Numbered from the stretch's first letter, positions 40,226-50,800 are shown. The stretch is 64,000 bases of DNA from Pseudomonas sp. Irchel 3E13 (GCF_900187455.1 NZ_FYDX01000010.1:248001-312000), one strand, 5' to 3'. The notes: a model not told the origin generated them from the letters alone. Translations and numbers: made by a program.

Positions 40226-41154
40226 CCGGCCCGGCTGGCCAGACGCTCCAGCACCAAATACACCGCCAGCGCCACCAGCAACGGCAGCAGGAAATACACC
40301 GCCCGATAGCCGATCAGCGCCGCCAGCAGCGTGCCCTGGCTGTATTGCCCTTGCAGCAGGGTGATGAACACACTCTCCAGCACCCCCAGCCCCGCCGGGA
40401 TATGAGTAATAACCCCGGCAATGCTGCTGACCATCAGAATGGCGAGAATGGTCGGATAGCCGGCCTTGTCCGGCAGCAGCGTGTACACCACCAGCCCCAT
40501 CAGCGCCCAGTTGCCGGCGCCCATCAGTGCTTGCAGCAGCGCCAGGCGCCAGGACGGCAGGCGGATTTCCTGCCCGCGTACCTGCCATTTTCGACGTCGG
40601 GAGAAGCGGCATGCCAGCAGGTACGCCAGCGCCACCAGCAGCATGCCGATACCGATCAGACGCAGCCCGGTGCTGCCGATTTCCAGCCCCGCCGGCAGGC
40701 GCGGGAATCCCATGGCGAAAAGGCTGCCGGCCACCAGCAGATAACCCAGCCAGTTGGTGACCAGGCCAAGGCCGAGGATCCGGGTGATGGTCGGCGTGTC
40801 CAGTCCCAGCCGTGAATACAGCCGATAGCGCAGCGCCACGCCGCCGACCCAGGCGCTCAGGTTGAGGTTGAAGGCGTAGCAGACGAACGCCAGCGGCAAC
40901 ACCCGGCGCGCGGGCAGGGTATGTCCGCTGTAGCGTCGGCCCAGTAGGTCGTAGCTGGCGAACAGGGTGAAGCTGCAGGCGACGAACCCCAGCGCGGTCA
41001 GTAGCACGCTGGGGCGGTAGGAGGTCAGCGCCTGCCAGACCTCGCCCCAGTCCTGGTTGCGCAGCAGCATGAACAACAGCACCGGGACGAGGATGAAAAA
41101 GGCCACGGTCAACACCTGCCGCGCGCGTTTCCACAGCGAATGACGGCCTTTCAT
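40177..41154 (-). CDS. YbhN-like UPF0104/AglD family membrane protein
   Basis: The product has 325 residues and about eight membrane segments. It belongs to the lysylphosphatidylglycerol-synthase transmembrane-like (UPF0104) family, shown by ALTSYRPSVLLTALGFVACSF, AFNLNLSAWVGGVALRYRLY and THIPAGLGVLESVFITLL. In E. coli ybhN follows clsB (ybhO) and ybhP, and the same order is found here. The role is unknown, possibly lipid flipping or transfer. Its ATG overlaps the stop of clsB by 4 bp, so it is the last gene of a coupled four-gene operon. The longer upstream frame is a shadow of clsB. Confidence 0.87.
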   Translation of the reverse strand: MKGRHSLWKRARQVLTVAFFILVPVLLFMLLRNQDWGEVWQALTSYRPSVLLTALGFVACSFTLFASYDLLGRRYSGHTLPARRVLPLAFVCYAFNLNLSAWVGGVALRYRLYSRLGLDTPTITRILGLGLVTNWLGYLLVAGSLFAMGFPRLPAGLEIGSTGLRLIGIGMLLVALAYLLACRFSRRRKWQVRGQEIRLPSWRLALLQALMGAGNWALMGLVVYTLLPDKAGYPTILAILMVSSIAGVITHIPAGLGVLESVFITLLQGQYSQGTLLAALIGYRAVYFLLPLLVALAVYLVLERLASRAGQTERTSPSASSGRVG

Positions 41155-42362
41155 GACAGCCGCTCCTGACCGATGTCGGCCTGGTACAGCGGCTTGAGCC
41201 GTGGCTTGTGCGCCGGCAGCCAGCCGACCAGCGCGGGAAAGTAGCGGGTGAAGTGGAACGTCAGGAAGATCAGCGGCGCCCGCCACCAGTAGCCGCGCAG
41301 CACCCGTTGCAGGGTCACCCGCTTGCAGCGTTTGTGCATCAGTTCATCGAGGTGCTCGAACAGGCGCTGGTTGAAGGCTTCGTCGCGGATCACCAGGTTG
41401 GCCTCCAGGTTCAGCGACAGGCTCAGCGGGTCGAGGTTGCTCGAGCCCACGGTCGACCAGTGCCGGTCCACCAGCGCCACCTTGCCGTGCAGCGGGCGTT
41501 CGCAGTACTCGTGGATTTTCACCCCGTCGCGCAGCAGGTAGTTGTAGAGCAGCCGCGAACACAGCCGCACCCACGGCATGTCGGGCATGCCCTGCAACAC
41601 CAGGGTCACGTCGACCCCGCGGCGGGCGGCGTTGCGCAAGGCCCGCAGCAGGCGGTAGCCGGGGAAGAAATAGGCGTTGGCGATGATGATCCGTTCATGG
41701 GCGCTGACGATGGCCCGCAGGTAATGCTGCTCGATATCGGTGGGGTGCTCGTCGTTGTCGCGAATGCACAGGCGCATTCGCGCTTGCTCGCTGTCTGGTT
41801 GCAGCACCGGGGCGCGGCGCCACCAGGCACGGTGGCGGCCGCCAAGGCGGGCGCGGCTGTCGAGCAGCTTTAGGGTGGCCTGGCGCAGGTCATCGACGAT
41901 CGGGCCGCGCACCTGCACGGCGTAGTCCTGTTTGGCCATGTCGCCGAAATCGCCCAGGTGGTCCGCCGAATAATTGATCCCGCCGATGAAGCCCAGGCTG
42001 CCGTCGATCACCAGGATCTTGCGGTGCAGCCGGCGGAACAGGTTGGTGCGCACGCCCAGGCGCATCGGGCTGGGATCGAAGGCCTGCAACTCGACGCCGG
42101 CATCGAACAGCGCCTGCAGGTACGCGTGGCTCAGTTCCGCGGTGCCGTAGCCGTCCACCAGCACCTTGACCCGCACGCCGCGCCGGGCAGCGTCGATCAG
42201 CGCTTGTTGCAGTTCGAGGCCGACCTTGTCTTCGTAAATGATGAAGGTTTCCAGCAGCACTTCTTCATGGGCCTGGCGGATCGCCTCGAACGCCGCCGGG
42301 TAATATTCCTCGCCGTTGATCAGCAGTTGCACGTGGTTTTCGTCGCGCCATTCGGTGTTCAT
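41151..42362 (-). CDS. clsB: Cardiolipin synthase B
   Basis: This 403-residue phospholipase-D-superfamily enzyme has two HKD motifs: HRKILVIDGSLGFIGG in the first half and HGKVALVDRHWSTVGSSN in the second. ClsB makes cardiolipin, using phosphatidylglycerol or phosphatidylethanolamine donors, at the inner membrane. It starts NTEWRDENHVQLLINGEEYYPA at ATG 42362. The frame is open to 42647, but that extension overlaps the preceding gene and is not conserved. Four-base overlaps on both sides couple it to the YbhP-like and YbhN-like genes, the same gene order as the E. coli ybhPON cluster. Confidence 0.92.
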   Translation of the reverse strand: MNTEWRDENHVQLLINGEEYYPAAFEAIRQAHEEVLLETFIIYEDKVGLELQQALIDAARRGVRVKVLVDGYGTAELSHAYLQALFDAGVELQAFDPSPMRLGVRTNLFRRLHRKILVIDGSLGFIGGINYSADHLGDFGDMAKQDYAVQVRGPIVDDLRQATLKLLDSRARLGGRHRAWWRRAPVLQPDSEQARMRLCIRDNDEHPTDIEQHYLRAIVSAHERIIIANAYFFPGYRLLRALRNAARRGVDVTLVLQGMPDMPWVRLCSRLLYNYLLRDGVKIHEYCERPLHGKVALVDRHWSTVGSSNLDPLSLSLNLEANLVIRDEAFNQRLFEHLDELMHKRCKRVTLQRVLRGYWWRAPLIFLTFHFTRYFPALVGWLPAHKPRLKPLYQADIGQERLS

Positions 42363-43141
42363 AGCAGTACCTCTACACAGAGTGGCAGGTGATCGGACAG
42401 GTGCGACCAGGGTTTGCGCGCCATCACCCGTGGCGCGCGGGCCCGGGCGTTGCGCAGGTAGATGCGGTCCAGGCGCAGCAGTGGCCAGCGCGCCGGAAAA
42501 CTGCGCGCCGGCGCGCCAAATGTCTGGCTGAACACTTCGAACAGGCCGCTGGCCGCCAGCACCTGATCGGCGCGCTGGCGCCAGTCGTTGAAGTCGCCGG
42601 CCACCACCACCGGGGCGTCCGCCGGCAGGCTGTCGAGCAGCCGGCACAGCAGCGCCAGTTGTTGGCTGCGCTGCTTTTCGTCCAGGCCCAGGTGCACGCA
42701 GATGGCATGGAGCTGCTGGCCGGCCGGCAGCGACAACACCGAATGCAGCAGGCCGCGCTGCTCGCTGCCGCCGACGCTGACGTCGAGGTTCTGGTGCTCA
42801 AGGATCGGAAACTTCGACAGCAGTGCGTTGCCGTGCTCGCCGTCCGGGTACACCGCGTTGCGCCCGTAGGCAAACACCGGCCACAGGCTGTCGGCGAGAA
42901 ATTCGTATTGTGGCTGCGGCGACCAGCCGGGATAGCGCTCGCCGTGGCGGCTGTGGCTGCCCAAGACTTCCTGGAGAAACACCAGGTCGGCGTGGTGGCT
43001 GCGTACCGCCTCGCGCAATTCCGGCAAGACGTAGCGCCGGTTCAGCGGGCTGAAGCCCTTGTGCACGTTCACCGTCAGCACCCGCAGGACCTCCAGCGGC
43101 GCCACCTCGGTCAGGTCCACCGGGCGTTGCGCCTGACTCAT
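42359..43141 (-). CDS. YbhP-like endonuclease/exonuclease/phosphatase family protein
   Basis: This 260-residue protein has the EEP fold: VLTVNVHKGFSP (Asn), LVFLQEVLGSHS (catalytic Glu), HAICVHLGL, VVVAGDFNDW (Asp/Asn) and a C-terminal SDHLPLCVEVLL (Asp-His). All expected metal-binding and catalytic positions are present. In the YbhP context it may act on a phospholipid-like or phosphodiester substrate rather than DNA. It overlaps the kinase gene upstream and clsB downstream by 4 bp each, so translation is coupled. Confidence 0.9.
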   Translation of the reverse strand: MSQAQRPVDLTEVAPLEVLRVLTVNVHKGFSPLNRRYVLPELREAVRSHHADLVFLQEVLGSHSRHGERYPGWSPQPQYEFLADSLWPVFAYGRNAVYPDGEHGNALLSKFPILEHQNLDVSVGGSEQRGLLHSVLSLPAGQQLHAICVHLGLDEKQRSQQLALLCRLLDSLPADAPVVVAGDFNDWRQRADQVLAASGLFEVFSQTFGAPARSFPARWPLLRLDRIYLRNARARAPRVMARKPWSHLSDHLPLCVEVLL

Positions 43142-44769
43142 GAAGTGCCCTCGCTGCTCAGCATCTGCGCCACCTTGTCTTGCAACTGGCCGAAGCTGAA
43201 GGGCTTGTTCAGCACCTGCATGCCCGGGTCGAGACGGCCCAGATGGGCCGACGCCTGCTCGGCATAACCGGTGATAAACAGCACCCGCAGGCCGGTGCGC
43301 AACTTGCGCGCCACCTCGGCCAATTGGCGACCGCTCATGCCGGGCAGGCCGACATTGCAGATCAACAGGTCATAGGCCCGGCCGGAGCGCAGCAGGGTCA
43401 GGGCCAGGTTGCCGTCGGAGACGTCCTGGCACTGATAGCCCTGTTCGGACAGGGTGTTGCGCACCAGTTGGCGTACGGTGTTGTCGGACTCGACGATAAG
43501 CACCCGGCGCTCGTTGCTGCCCTGTGCCCTGACCGCTTCGGCGAGCACCGGATCGGGGCTTTCCGGGTGATGCCGTGGCAACAGCAGCTCGACCTCGGTG
43601 CCTTGGCCGACACGGCTGTGCAGGTTGACATGGCCATGGGACTGGCGGCTGAAGCCATAGACCATCGACAGGCCGAGGCCGGTGCCCTGGCCCATCGGCT
43701 TGGTCGTGAAGAAGGGATCGAAGGCCCGGTCGACGGTGCTTTGCGGCATGCCGCAACCGTTGTCGCTGACGCTGATCCGGACAAAGTCGGAGCCGGCCAG
43801 CGGGTGCGCCTCGGGCAGCGGGCGGGGCAGGTGACGATTGCTCACCACGATACGCACTTCGCCGCCTTCGGGCAGGGCGTCGCGGGCATTGACCAACAGG
43901 TTGTCGAGGGCTTCCTGCAATTGCCGGGCATCGGCCTTGGCCGGCCACACCTGTTCGTCGATCTGCACCTGCAGGCGCACGCCCGGTCCCAGCAGGCTGC
44001 CCAGCCGTTTGCGCTCCAGCAGCGCGGCGAGTTGCACCGGGCGGTCGTCCAGCGATTGCCGGCTGGAAAACGCCAGCAGCCGATGGGTGATGCTGGCCGC
44101 ACGCTGCACCGCGCTCAGGCCGATATCCACCAGCTTGGGGATGTCCTCGGGGCGCTTCTGGTTCAGGCGTTGGCGGATCAGTTCAAGGCTGCCGCCGATA
44201 CCGGTGAGCAGGTTGTTGAAGTCATGGGCAACGCCGCCTGCCAGTTGGCCGATGGCTTCCATCTTCTCGTCGTGGCGCAGGCGCTGTTCTTCTTCGCGCA
44301 GGTGGCGCACCCGCTCCTCGGTCTGTTGTTGCAGGCTGGCCAGCTCCATGCCCTGCTGGCAGGAGTAATACTGCCGGCGGCGGGCACGCAGCGATGAGTG
44401 CGTGAGGTCGAGCAGGTCCTGATCGGGGAAGGGGAACGGCAGCACGAACAGGTTGCCCAGGCCCAGGCACAGCTCGGGACTGCTGCTCACATGGCGCTCG
44501 CCGTCGCCGAGCAACACCACCGGCAGGTCCGACCACTGGGGCTGGTGGCCCAGGTAATGTTGCAGCGCCGAGTGATTGAAGCGGTCGAGACAGGTGTGGG
44601 CGATGATGGCCATGCCGGCGCCGTGGTCCAGCGCGCCGCCCAGTTCCTCCAGGGTATCGATGGCCAACGCACTGACACCGGCCTGGTCCAGCAGGCTCAG
44701 CGCCAGGCCACTGATCGCTGGCGGAGCCAGGATCAATGCACGCTCGCTGTTGGCTGACGAATCGTTCAC
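43138..44769 (-). CDS. Histidine kinase with degenerate receiver domain
   Basis: The protein has 543 residues. The N-terminal ~130 residues resemble a pseudo-receiver-like alpha/beta domain. A coiled coil and HisKA with H182 in GGVAHDFNNLL follow, then an HATPase with NLLVNARDAL, DNGCGM and GTGLGLSMVYG. The C-terminal receiver-like domain is degenerate. The acidic pocket reads VESDN instead of VDDE-type, and the phosphoacceptor aspartate is replaced by N472 in LLICNVGLPGMSG. It is the first gene of the coupled operon with YbhP, ClsB and YbhN. The kinase may regulate membrane lipid functions through a separate response regulator. Confidence 0.88.
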   Translation of the reverse strand: MNDSSANSERALILAPPAISGLALSLLDQAGVSALAIDTLEELGGALDHGAGMAIIAHTCLDRFNHSALQHYLGHQPQWSDLPVVLLGDGERHVSSSPELCLGLGNLFVLPFPFPDQDLLDLTHSSLRARRRQYYSCQQGMELASLQQQTEERVRHLREEEQRLRHDEKMEAIGQLAGGVAHDFNNLLTGIGGSLELIRQRLNQKRPEDIPKLVDIGLSAVQRAASITHRLLAFSSRQSLDDRPVQLAALLERKRLGSLLGPGVRLQVQIDEQVWPAKADARQLQEALDNLLVNARDALPEGGEVRIVVSNRHLPRPLPEAHPLAGSDFVRISVSDNGCGMPQSTVDRAFDPFFTTKPMGQGTGLGLSMVYGFSRQSHGHVNLHSRVGQGTEVELLLPRHHPESPDPVLAEAVRAQGSNERRVLIVESDNTVRQLVRNTLSEQGYQCQDVSDGNLALTLLRSGRAYDLLICNVGLPGMSGRQLAEVARKLRTGLRVLFITGYAEQASAHLGRLDPGMQVLNKPFSFGQLQDKVAQMLSSEGTS

Positions 44770-44884
44770 GGTCGATCTCCTTTGATAGCGCGCAAGCGGC
44801 AGGCCGCAGGCACTGTCGCACTATCACTGGACCACGCCGTTCACGACGGGGTTCAACCGGTGTTGCCAGATGGTTCGGGGCGGC

Positions 44885-45940
44885 CTAGAGGCCTTGCTGC
44901 ACCAGGGGATCGTCGGGGTTCTGCTGCTCCAGTTGGGCCAGCAGCACCTGCACATTCTGTAATTGCCCGCTCTCTTTCCAGTACTCGATCAACAAGACCC
45001 GTGCCTTGCGGTTCGCCGGCTGGCGGGACAGCACCGTTTCCAACTGCTTTTGCGCCGCGTCGAGCTGGTCGAGGCTGTGCAGGCTGGTGGCCAGGGTGTA
45101 GCGGTAATCGTTGTTGTCCGGCTCCAGCTCCAGCGCGCGGGAGAAGGCCAGCAGGGCGTATTCGTTCTGGCTGTGACGCAGCAACCAAAGGCCCAGTTCG
45201 TGTTGCAGGAACGCCGATTCCGGGTGGCGTTGCAGCGCCGACGCCAGCACTTCGCGGGAGGTGTCGCCCTGACCCTGGCTGTCCAGCAGGCGGACCTTGG
45301 CGGCGATGGCGTCGAGATTGTCCGGCTCCAGCGCCAGGGCGCGGTCCAGCGCCGCGTTGGCCGCCTGCAAATCCCGCTCGTGGATATACAGCCGCGCCAG
45401 GTGCACCTGGTCCTGCGGATATTCGGTGCGCAACAACAAGTCCTGCTGGTACTGCTCGAGGACTTCCTGCAGCGGCCCGAAGTACAGGCCCACTTCATCC
45501 GGCGTCAGCCCCAGCAGCGCGTCCACCGCGGCAAACCGCACGCTTTCCTCCTCGTCATCCAGCATCGGCCCCAGCACCAGGCTGCGCTGCGCCGCCGGCA
45601 CCAGCGCGGCAATGCTCTCGACGGCCGCACGGCGGACCAGCGGGTCTTCGTGTTGCAGGTCCTTGCGCGCCAGCTTCAGCGCCAGCGGCGACGGGTAATT
45701 GGGCAACTCGGCATACAGGCTGGCGCGGCGAATCGGCGACAGATCATCACGCCCCAACTGCTGATACAGCACCCGCGCCGCGCCCGGCAGCCCGTTATGC
45801 GCCTGGGCCAGCGCCTTGGCGTAGGACTGCTGCAGCGCCGGAGTGGGGGCGGGGGGATCGTTGCGCAAAAACAACCCGGCCAAGGCGAGAAGCAACAGCA
45901 CGACAAGGCCGGCCAACAGATAGACACGCGGTCTGGACAT
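44885..45940 (-). CDS. Membrane-anchored HEAT/TPR repeat protein
   Basis: This 351-residue protein has an N-terminal membrane anchor (YLLAGLVVLLLLALAGLF). A HEAT-like segment follows (EDPLVRRAAVESIAALVP, DEEESVRFAAVDALLGL, about 95-145), then at least three TPR units (LEPDNLDAIAAKVRLLD, HPESAFLQHELGLWLLR, LEPDNNDYRYTLATSLHSL). It is probably a periplasm-facing scaffold. Its partners are unknown. It lies 115 bp upstream of the histidine-kinase operon, same strand, and is divergent from the TpsB gene. The 164-base gap to that gene probably holds both promoters, but I see no clear motif. Confidence 0.85.
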   Translation of the reverse strand: MSRPRVYLLAGLVVLLLLALAGLFLRNDPPAPTPALQQSYAKALAQAHNGLPGAARVLYQQLGRDDLSPIRRASLYAELPNYPSPLALKLARKDLQHEDPLVRRAAVESIAALVPAAQRSLVLGPMLDDEEESVRFAAVDALLGLTPDEVGLYFGPLQEVLEQYQQDLLLRTEYPQDQVHLARLYIHERDLQAANAALDRALALEPDNLDAIAAKVRLLDSQGQGDTSREVLASALQRHPESAFLQHELGLWLLRHSQNEYALLAFSRALELEPDNNDYRYTLATSLHSLDQLDAAQKQLETVLSRQPANRKARVLLIEYWKESGQLQNVQVLLAQLEQQNPDDPLVQQGL

Positions 45941-46104
45941 GCAGAATCCGGGAAAATGGCTTACGGAAAAGGGGTCAAGCTTGGGTCAGGTAAATGGTTG
46001 AGTCAATGTGTGGGGTATTGGCTGCGGTGTTTTGGCGATATTGACGCCGGATTTCCCGCTCTTTAATATCGCGTCGCCAATGATGGCGTAGTGATATCGG
46101 AAGG

Positions 46105-47823
46105 ATGCCGATGCTGTTCACCCACCACTTTCTGCCGAGCGTGTTGCTCTGCCTTCTGGTATCGGGGCTGAACGCTTTCGCGCCCGTGTTTGCGGCCACG
46201 CCGGGCGAACAGGACCTCATCCGCGATCGCCAGGACCGCCTGTTGCAAGAGCAGCAACGCCGTCTCGAAGAGCTGCGCGAACTGCCGGGCAATGAACCCC
46301 CGCCGGTTGCCCCCGAGCCCGCGCCGGACACCCGCTGCTTCCCCATCGACAGCATCGAAATCAAAGGCGCCGACCGCCTTTCCCAGGCCGATCGCGAGCG
46401 CCTGGCCCAGCCTTATATCGGCCAATGCCTCGGCGTGCAGCAGCTCAACGCGCTGCTCAAAGCCATCACCGATCACTACCTCGCCATCGGCCTGGTCACC
46501 AGCCGCGCCTACCTGCCGCAACAGGACCTGAGCAGCCGGCACCTGGAAGTGCAGGTGGTGGAAGGGCGGCTGGAAGGCATCAAGAGTGGCGCCGATAGCG
46601 GCTTGTCGCCGCGGGAACTGGTGATGGCCTTCCCCGGTACGGTCGGCGAACTGCTCAACCTGCGCGATATCGAGCAGATGGTCGACCAGCTCAACCGCCT
46701 GCCATCCAACCAGGCCAAGATGGAACTTGTTCCTGGCACGACGGTGGGCGGCAGCACCGTGGAGGTCGGCAACACCCCGAAAAAGCCCTGGCGCGCCAGC
46801 CTGTCGCGCAACAACGACGGCCAGCGTTCCACCGGCGAACAGCAATGGGGCTACGGCCTGGAATGGGACAGCCCGCTGGGCCTGGCCGATCAGTTGATGC
46901 TGCGCGGCGGCCGTGACGCGGTCAGCGATCACCAACGCACCTCGCACAGCGAAATGCTCTTCTACAACCTGCCCTGGGGCTGGTGGAACTTCAGCTATTC
47001 CTACAGCCAGAGCGCCTACCGCTCACAGGCCGAAGCCAACACCTTCACCTTCAAGCAGACCGGCGACACCCAAAATCACCAATTGCGCGCCGAGCGGGTG
47101 ATCCATCGCGACAGCCTGTCGAAGACGTCGCTGAGCAGCGGCCTGGCCTACCTGCGTTCGAACAACTACATCGAAGACAGCCGCCTGGAAAACAGCAGCA
47201 ACCGCCTCAGCGAAGCGCAGTTCGGCATCAACCACGGCCGCCGCATCGGCGGCGCGTTCGTCAACCTGGACCTGGGCATGCAACAGGGCATCGGCGCTTT
47301 CGATGCCCAGGCCGACCGCACCGCCAGCCCCAGCGACCCCGACGCCCGCTACCGCAAATACAGCCTGACCGTCAGCTACCTGCAGCCGTTCCAGATCGGC
47401 GATGAGGCCTTCAGTTTCAGCAGTCTCGCCACCGGCCAGCGCAGCGAAGACCCGCTGTACAGCCCGCAGCGCCTGAGCCTGGGCGGGTTGTCCTCGGTGC
47501 GCGGCTACAAGGACCAGTCCCTGACCGGCGACAGCGGCGCCTACTGGCGCAACGACCTGCGCTGGACCCGCCCGGTGGCGCTGGAATGGCTGCGCCCGGT
47601 TGTGGCCGAGTACGGCGCCAGCGTCGGCTACGACCAAGGCGTGATCCGCGGCGACCGCTACAACGGCGACCAACACGGACGTGTTTCCAGCAACGCGCTG
47701 GAACTGTTCGCCCGCGGCCAGCACCTGAGCGCCAGCGTGACCTTCGCCCATTCCCTGGAACGCCCCGACGTCATTACCGAGCGCGAAGCGCCGATCTATT
47801 TCCGCGTGGAGTTGCTGTTGTAA
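46105..47823 (+). CDS. TpsB-type two-partner secretion outer-membrane transporter (ShlB/FhaC/HecB family)
   Basis: This 572-residue protein has a signal peptide of about 30 residues (ending PVFA). A Pro/Glu-rich linker follows, then POTRA-like domains (CFPIDSIEIKGADRL, SRAYLPQQDLSSRHLEVQVVEGRLEG). A 16-stranded barrel domain carries the conserved LGGLSSVRGYKDQSLTGDSG loop with the VRGY motif that reaches into the pore. The C-terminus ends in a hydrophobic strand (FRVELLL). It translocates the TpsA exoprotein encoded 30 bp downstream across the outer membrane. The pair forms one transcription unit. Confidence 0.93.
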   Translation: MPMLFTHHFLPSVLLCLLVSGLNAFAPVFAATPGEQDLIRDRQDRLLQEQQRRLEELRELPGNEPPPVAPEPAPDTRCFPIDSIEIKGADRLSQADRERLAQPYIGQCLGVQQLNALLKAITDHYLAIGLVTSRAYLPQQDLSSRHLEVQVVEGRLEGIKSGADSGLSPRELVMAFPGTVGELLNLRDIEQMVDQLNRLPSNQAKMELVPGTTVGGSTVEVGNTPKKPWRASLSRNNDGQRSTGEQQWGYGLEWDSPLGLADQLMLRGGRDAVSDHQRTSHSEMLFYNLPWGWWNFSYSYSQSAYRSQAEANTFTFKQTGDTQNHQLRAERVIHRDSLSKTSLSSGLAYLRSNNYIEDSRLENSSNRLSEAQFGINHGRRIGGAFVNLDLGMQQGIGAFDAQADRTASPSDPDARYRKYSLTVSYLQPFQIGDEAFSFSSLATGQRSEDPLYSPQRLSLGGLSSVRGYKDQSLTGDSGAYWRNDLRWTRPVALEWLRPVVAEYGASVGYDQGVIRGDRYNGDQHGRVSSNALELFARGQHLSASVTFAHSLERPDVITEREAPIYFRVELLL

Positions 47824-47853
47824 CGCCCGCCTTAGCTGAATCGAGACCACGAC

Positions 47854-50800
47854 ATGGATGTCCGTCAATTCGCTTTTCTCCTGCGCCAGCCTTCGGCGAC
47901 CGTGCAGCCGCGCGAGACCTTCTGCGGCCTGCCGAAACGCGCCCTGGCGTTCCTGCTCGCCAACGTCATGTTCTGGCAGCCGCTGTGGGCCCAGGCCGAC
48001 GGCATCGCGGTCAGCGCGGCGGGCACCGGCCTGGCCCAGGCGGGCAATGGCGTGCCGATCATCAACATCGCCGCACCCAACGCCAATGGCCTGTCGCATA
48101 ACCAGTTCAAGGACTACAACGTCGATGCCCAGGGCCTGATCCTCAACAACGCCACGGACCGCACGCAGAACACCCAACTGGGCGGCATCATCGTCGGCAA
48201 CCCGAATTTCAGCGGCCGCGCCGCCGACATCATCCTCAACGAAGTCAACGGCGGCAGCCCCAGCCAGTTGCGCGGCTACACCGAAGTGGCGGGCAAGTCC
48301 GCCCACGTCATCGTGGCCAACCCCCACGGCATCAGTTGCGACGGTTGCGGCTTCATCAACACCCCGAAAGTCACCCTCAGCACCGGCAAGGCGGTGATCG
48401 AAAACGGCCAGCTCAACCGCTACCAGGTCGATCAGGGCAACGTGTCCATCGACGGCGCCGGCCTCAACGCCAGCAACGTCGACCAGTTCGAAATCATCAC
48501 CCGCGCCACCCAGATCAACGCCCAACTCCAGGCCAACAAACTGGACATCGTCGCCGGCCGCAACGATGTCGATGCCCGCACCCTCGCCGCCACCGCCCGC
48601 GCCGCCGACGGCAGCCCGGCGCCGACACTGGCGATCGACTCCTCGGCCCTGGGCGGCATGTACGTCAACACCATCCGCCTGGTCGGCACCGAAGCCGGGG
48701 TCGGGGTGAAGCTGGCGGGCAACATGGTGGCCGGCGGCGATATCCAGATCGATGCCAACGGCAAACTGAACCTGGGCCAGGTGTCCGCGGGCGGCTCGGC
48801 GACGGTCAAGGCGCAGGGTGTTGATGCGCAAGGCCCGGTGTACGCCGGCAAGGACCTGGCGATCAGTAGTCAGGGTGATCTGGACAACCGCCAGAGCCTT
48901 GCCGCGCGCGACAGCATTACCCTGGACAGCGGCGGCACCCTGAGCAACCGCGGCATCATCGAGGCCGGTGTCAACGCCGACAGCAGCCGTAACGGCCAGG
49001 GCGACGTGCGCCTGTCGGCGGCGCGCATCGACAATAGCGGCACCACCGTGGTCGCCAGCCGCGACCTCAGCATCAGCACGGCCGAACTGGCCAACCAGGG
49101 CGGCACCCTGAATGCCCAGCGCCTCGCACAAATCGACGCCACGCGGCTGGACAACCAGAACCGTGGCCGGGTGCTCGGCGGCAGCGTGGTGGTCAACGCC
49201 AATCAGGTAGTCAACAGCCAGGGCGGCCTGCTGATCGGCAACGACGCGCTGACCGTCAGCGCCGGGCAACTGGTCAACCGCAACGGCGAAGTGTCGGGGC
49301 AGGGCGATGTGATCCTGCGCCTGGCGACGCTGGATAACGTCACCGGTCTGGTGACCGCGGGCCGTTCCCTGAGCCTGGACGCGACCGGCGCGGTGAACAA
49401 CAGCGGTGGCCAGATCGGCGCCGCCCGCAGCCTCAATGCACGGCTCGGCAGTCTCGAACAGCGCGACGGCGGGCGCCTGCACAGCGACGGCGACTTGACC
49501 CTGGACCTCAATCGCGGCCACCTGGACAACCGCACCGGCGTGATCAACGCCAGCGGCCAGTTGACCCTCGACAACCTGAGCACCGTCGATAACCGCCAGG
49601 GCGAAATCTCCAGCAACCGCGCCTTCATCACTGCCGCGAACAGCCTCGACAATGGCGCCGGCAAACTGTTGAGCGACCAGGGGCTGACCCTGCGCATCGC
49701 CGGTGCGCTGAACAACGGCGCCGGGATGATCGCCGCCAACGGCGTGCAAATCGACGTCGCCAGCCTGCTCGACAACACCAAGGGCGTCTTGTCCAGCCGC
49801 AGCGGGCTGGACGCGCGGGTGGGTGGGGCGCTGGTCAATGCCAGCGGCAATATCTCCGCGCAGGGTGACAGCCGGCTGTCGGTTGGCAGTCTGAACAACA
49901 ACGCCGGGCGCCTGCTCGGTCAGGCGGCGTTCAGCCTCGACCTCAATCGCGGCCACCTGGATAACCAGGGCGGCCTGATCAGCACCCCGGGCTGGCTGCT
50001 GCTGAGCAATCTGTCCAGCGTCGATAACCGTGCCGGCGAAATCTCCAGCGTCCATGGCTTCGCGCTGCGCAGCGACAGCCTCGACAACCGCGCCGGCAAG
50101 GTCCTGAGCGAGCAGACCCTGACCCTCGCCACGACTCTTGGCCTGGACAATCGCAACGGGTTGCTCAGTGGCGCTGCCTTGCTCATGGCGGCCGGTAGCC
50201 TCGACAACAGCGCCGGGCGCCTGACCGCACGCGATGGCGTGAACCTGCTGGTCGGCGCCGCGCTGGACAACCGCGGCGGCGAGATCCTCGCCCGTGACGT
50301 CACGCTGGCGGCGGGTTCGCTGGACAACGGCGGAGGCCGGATTCAGGCCGACACTCTGCTGGACATCGGCAGCGGCGTCCTCGGCAACCGCTACGGCACC
50401 CTCGTCAGCGCTCAGAACCTGACGCTCAACGCGGCCAGCCTCGACAACAGCTTCGGCCAACTGAGCGGCAACGCCGCACTGACCGCGGTGATCGCCGGCA
50501 ACCTGCTCAATGGCAGTGGCCTGGTCAGCGCCGGCAGCCAACTGCAACTGAGCAGCGCGAACCTGTTCAACCAGGGTGGCCAACTCAGCGCTGGCGACAC
50601 GCTGCACTTGCGCGCCGGCAACCTCGACAACCGCAACGCCGGGCAGGTTTACGCGCGCAACCTCAGCGCCAGTGTCACCGCCCTCGACCAGGAAAACGGC
50701 GGCCGTTTCTACAGCCAGGGCGACTTCAGCCTGGACCTCAACCATGGCGCGCTGAACAACCGAGGCGGCCTGATCAATGCGCCGGGCCAGTTGTTGCTCC

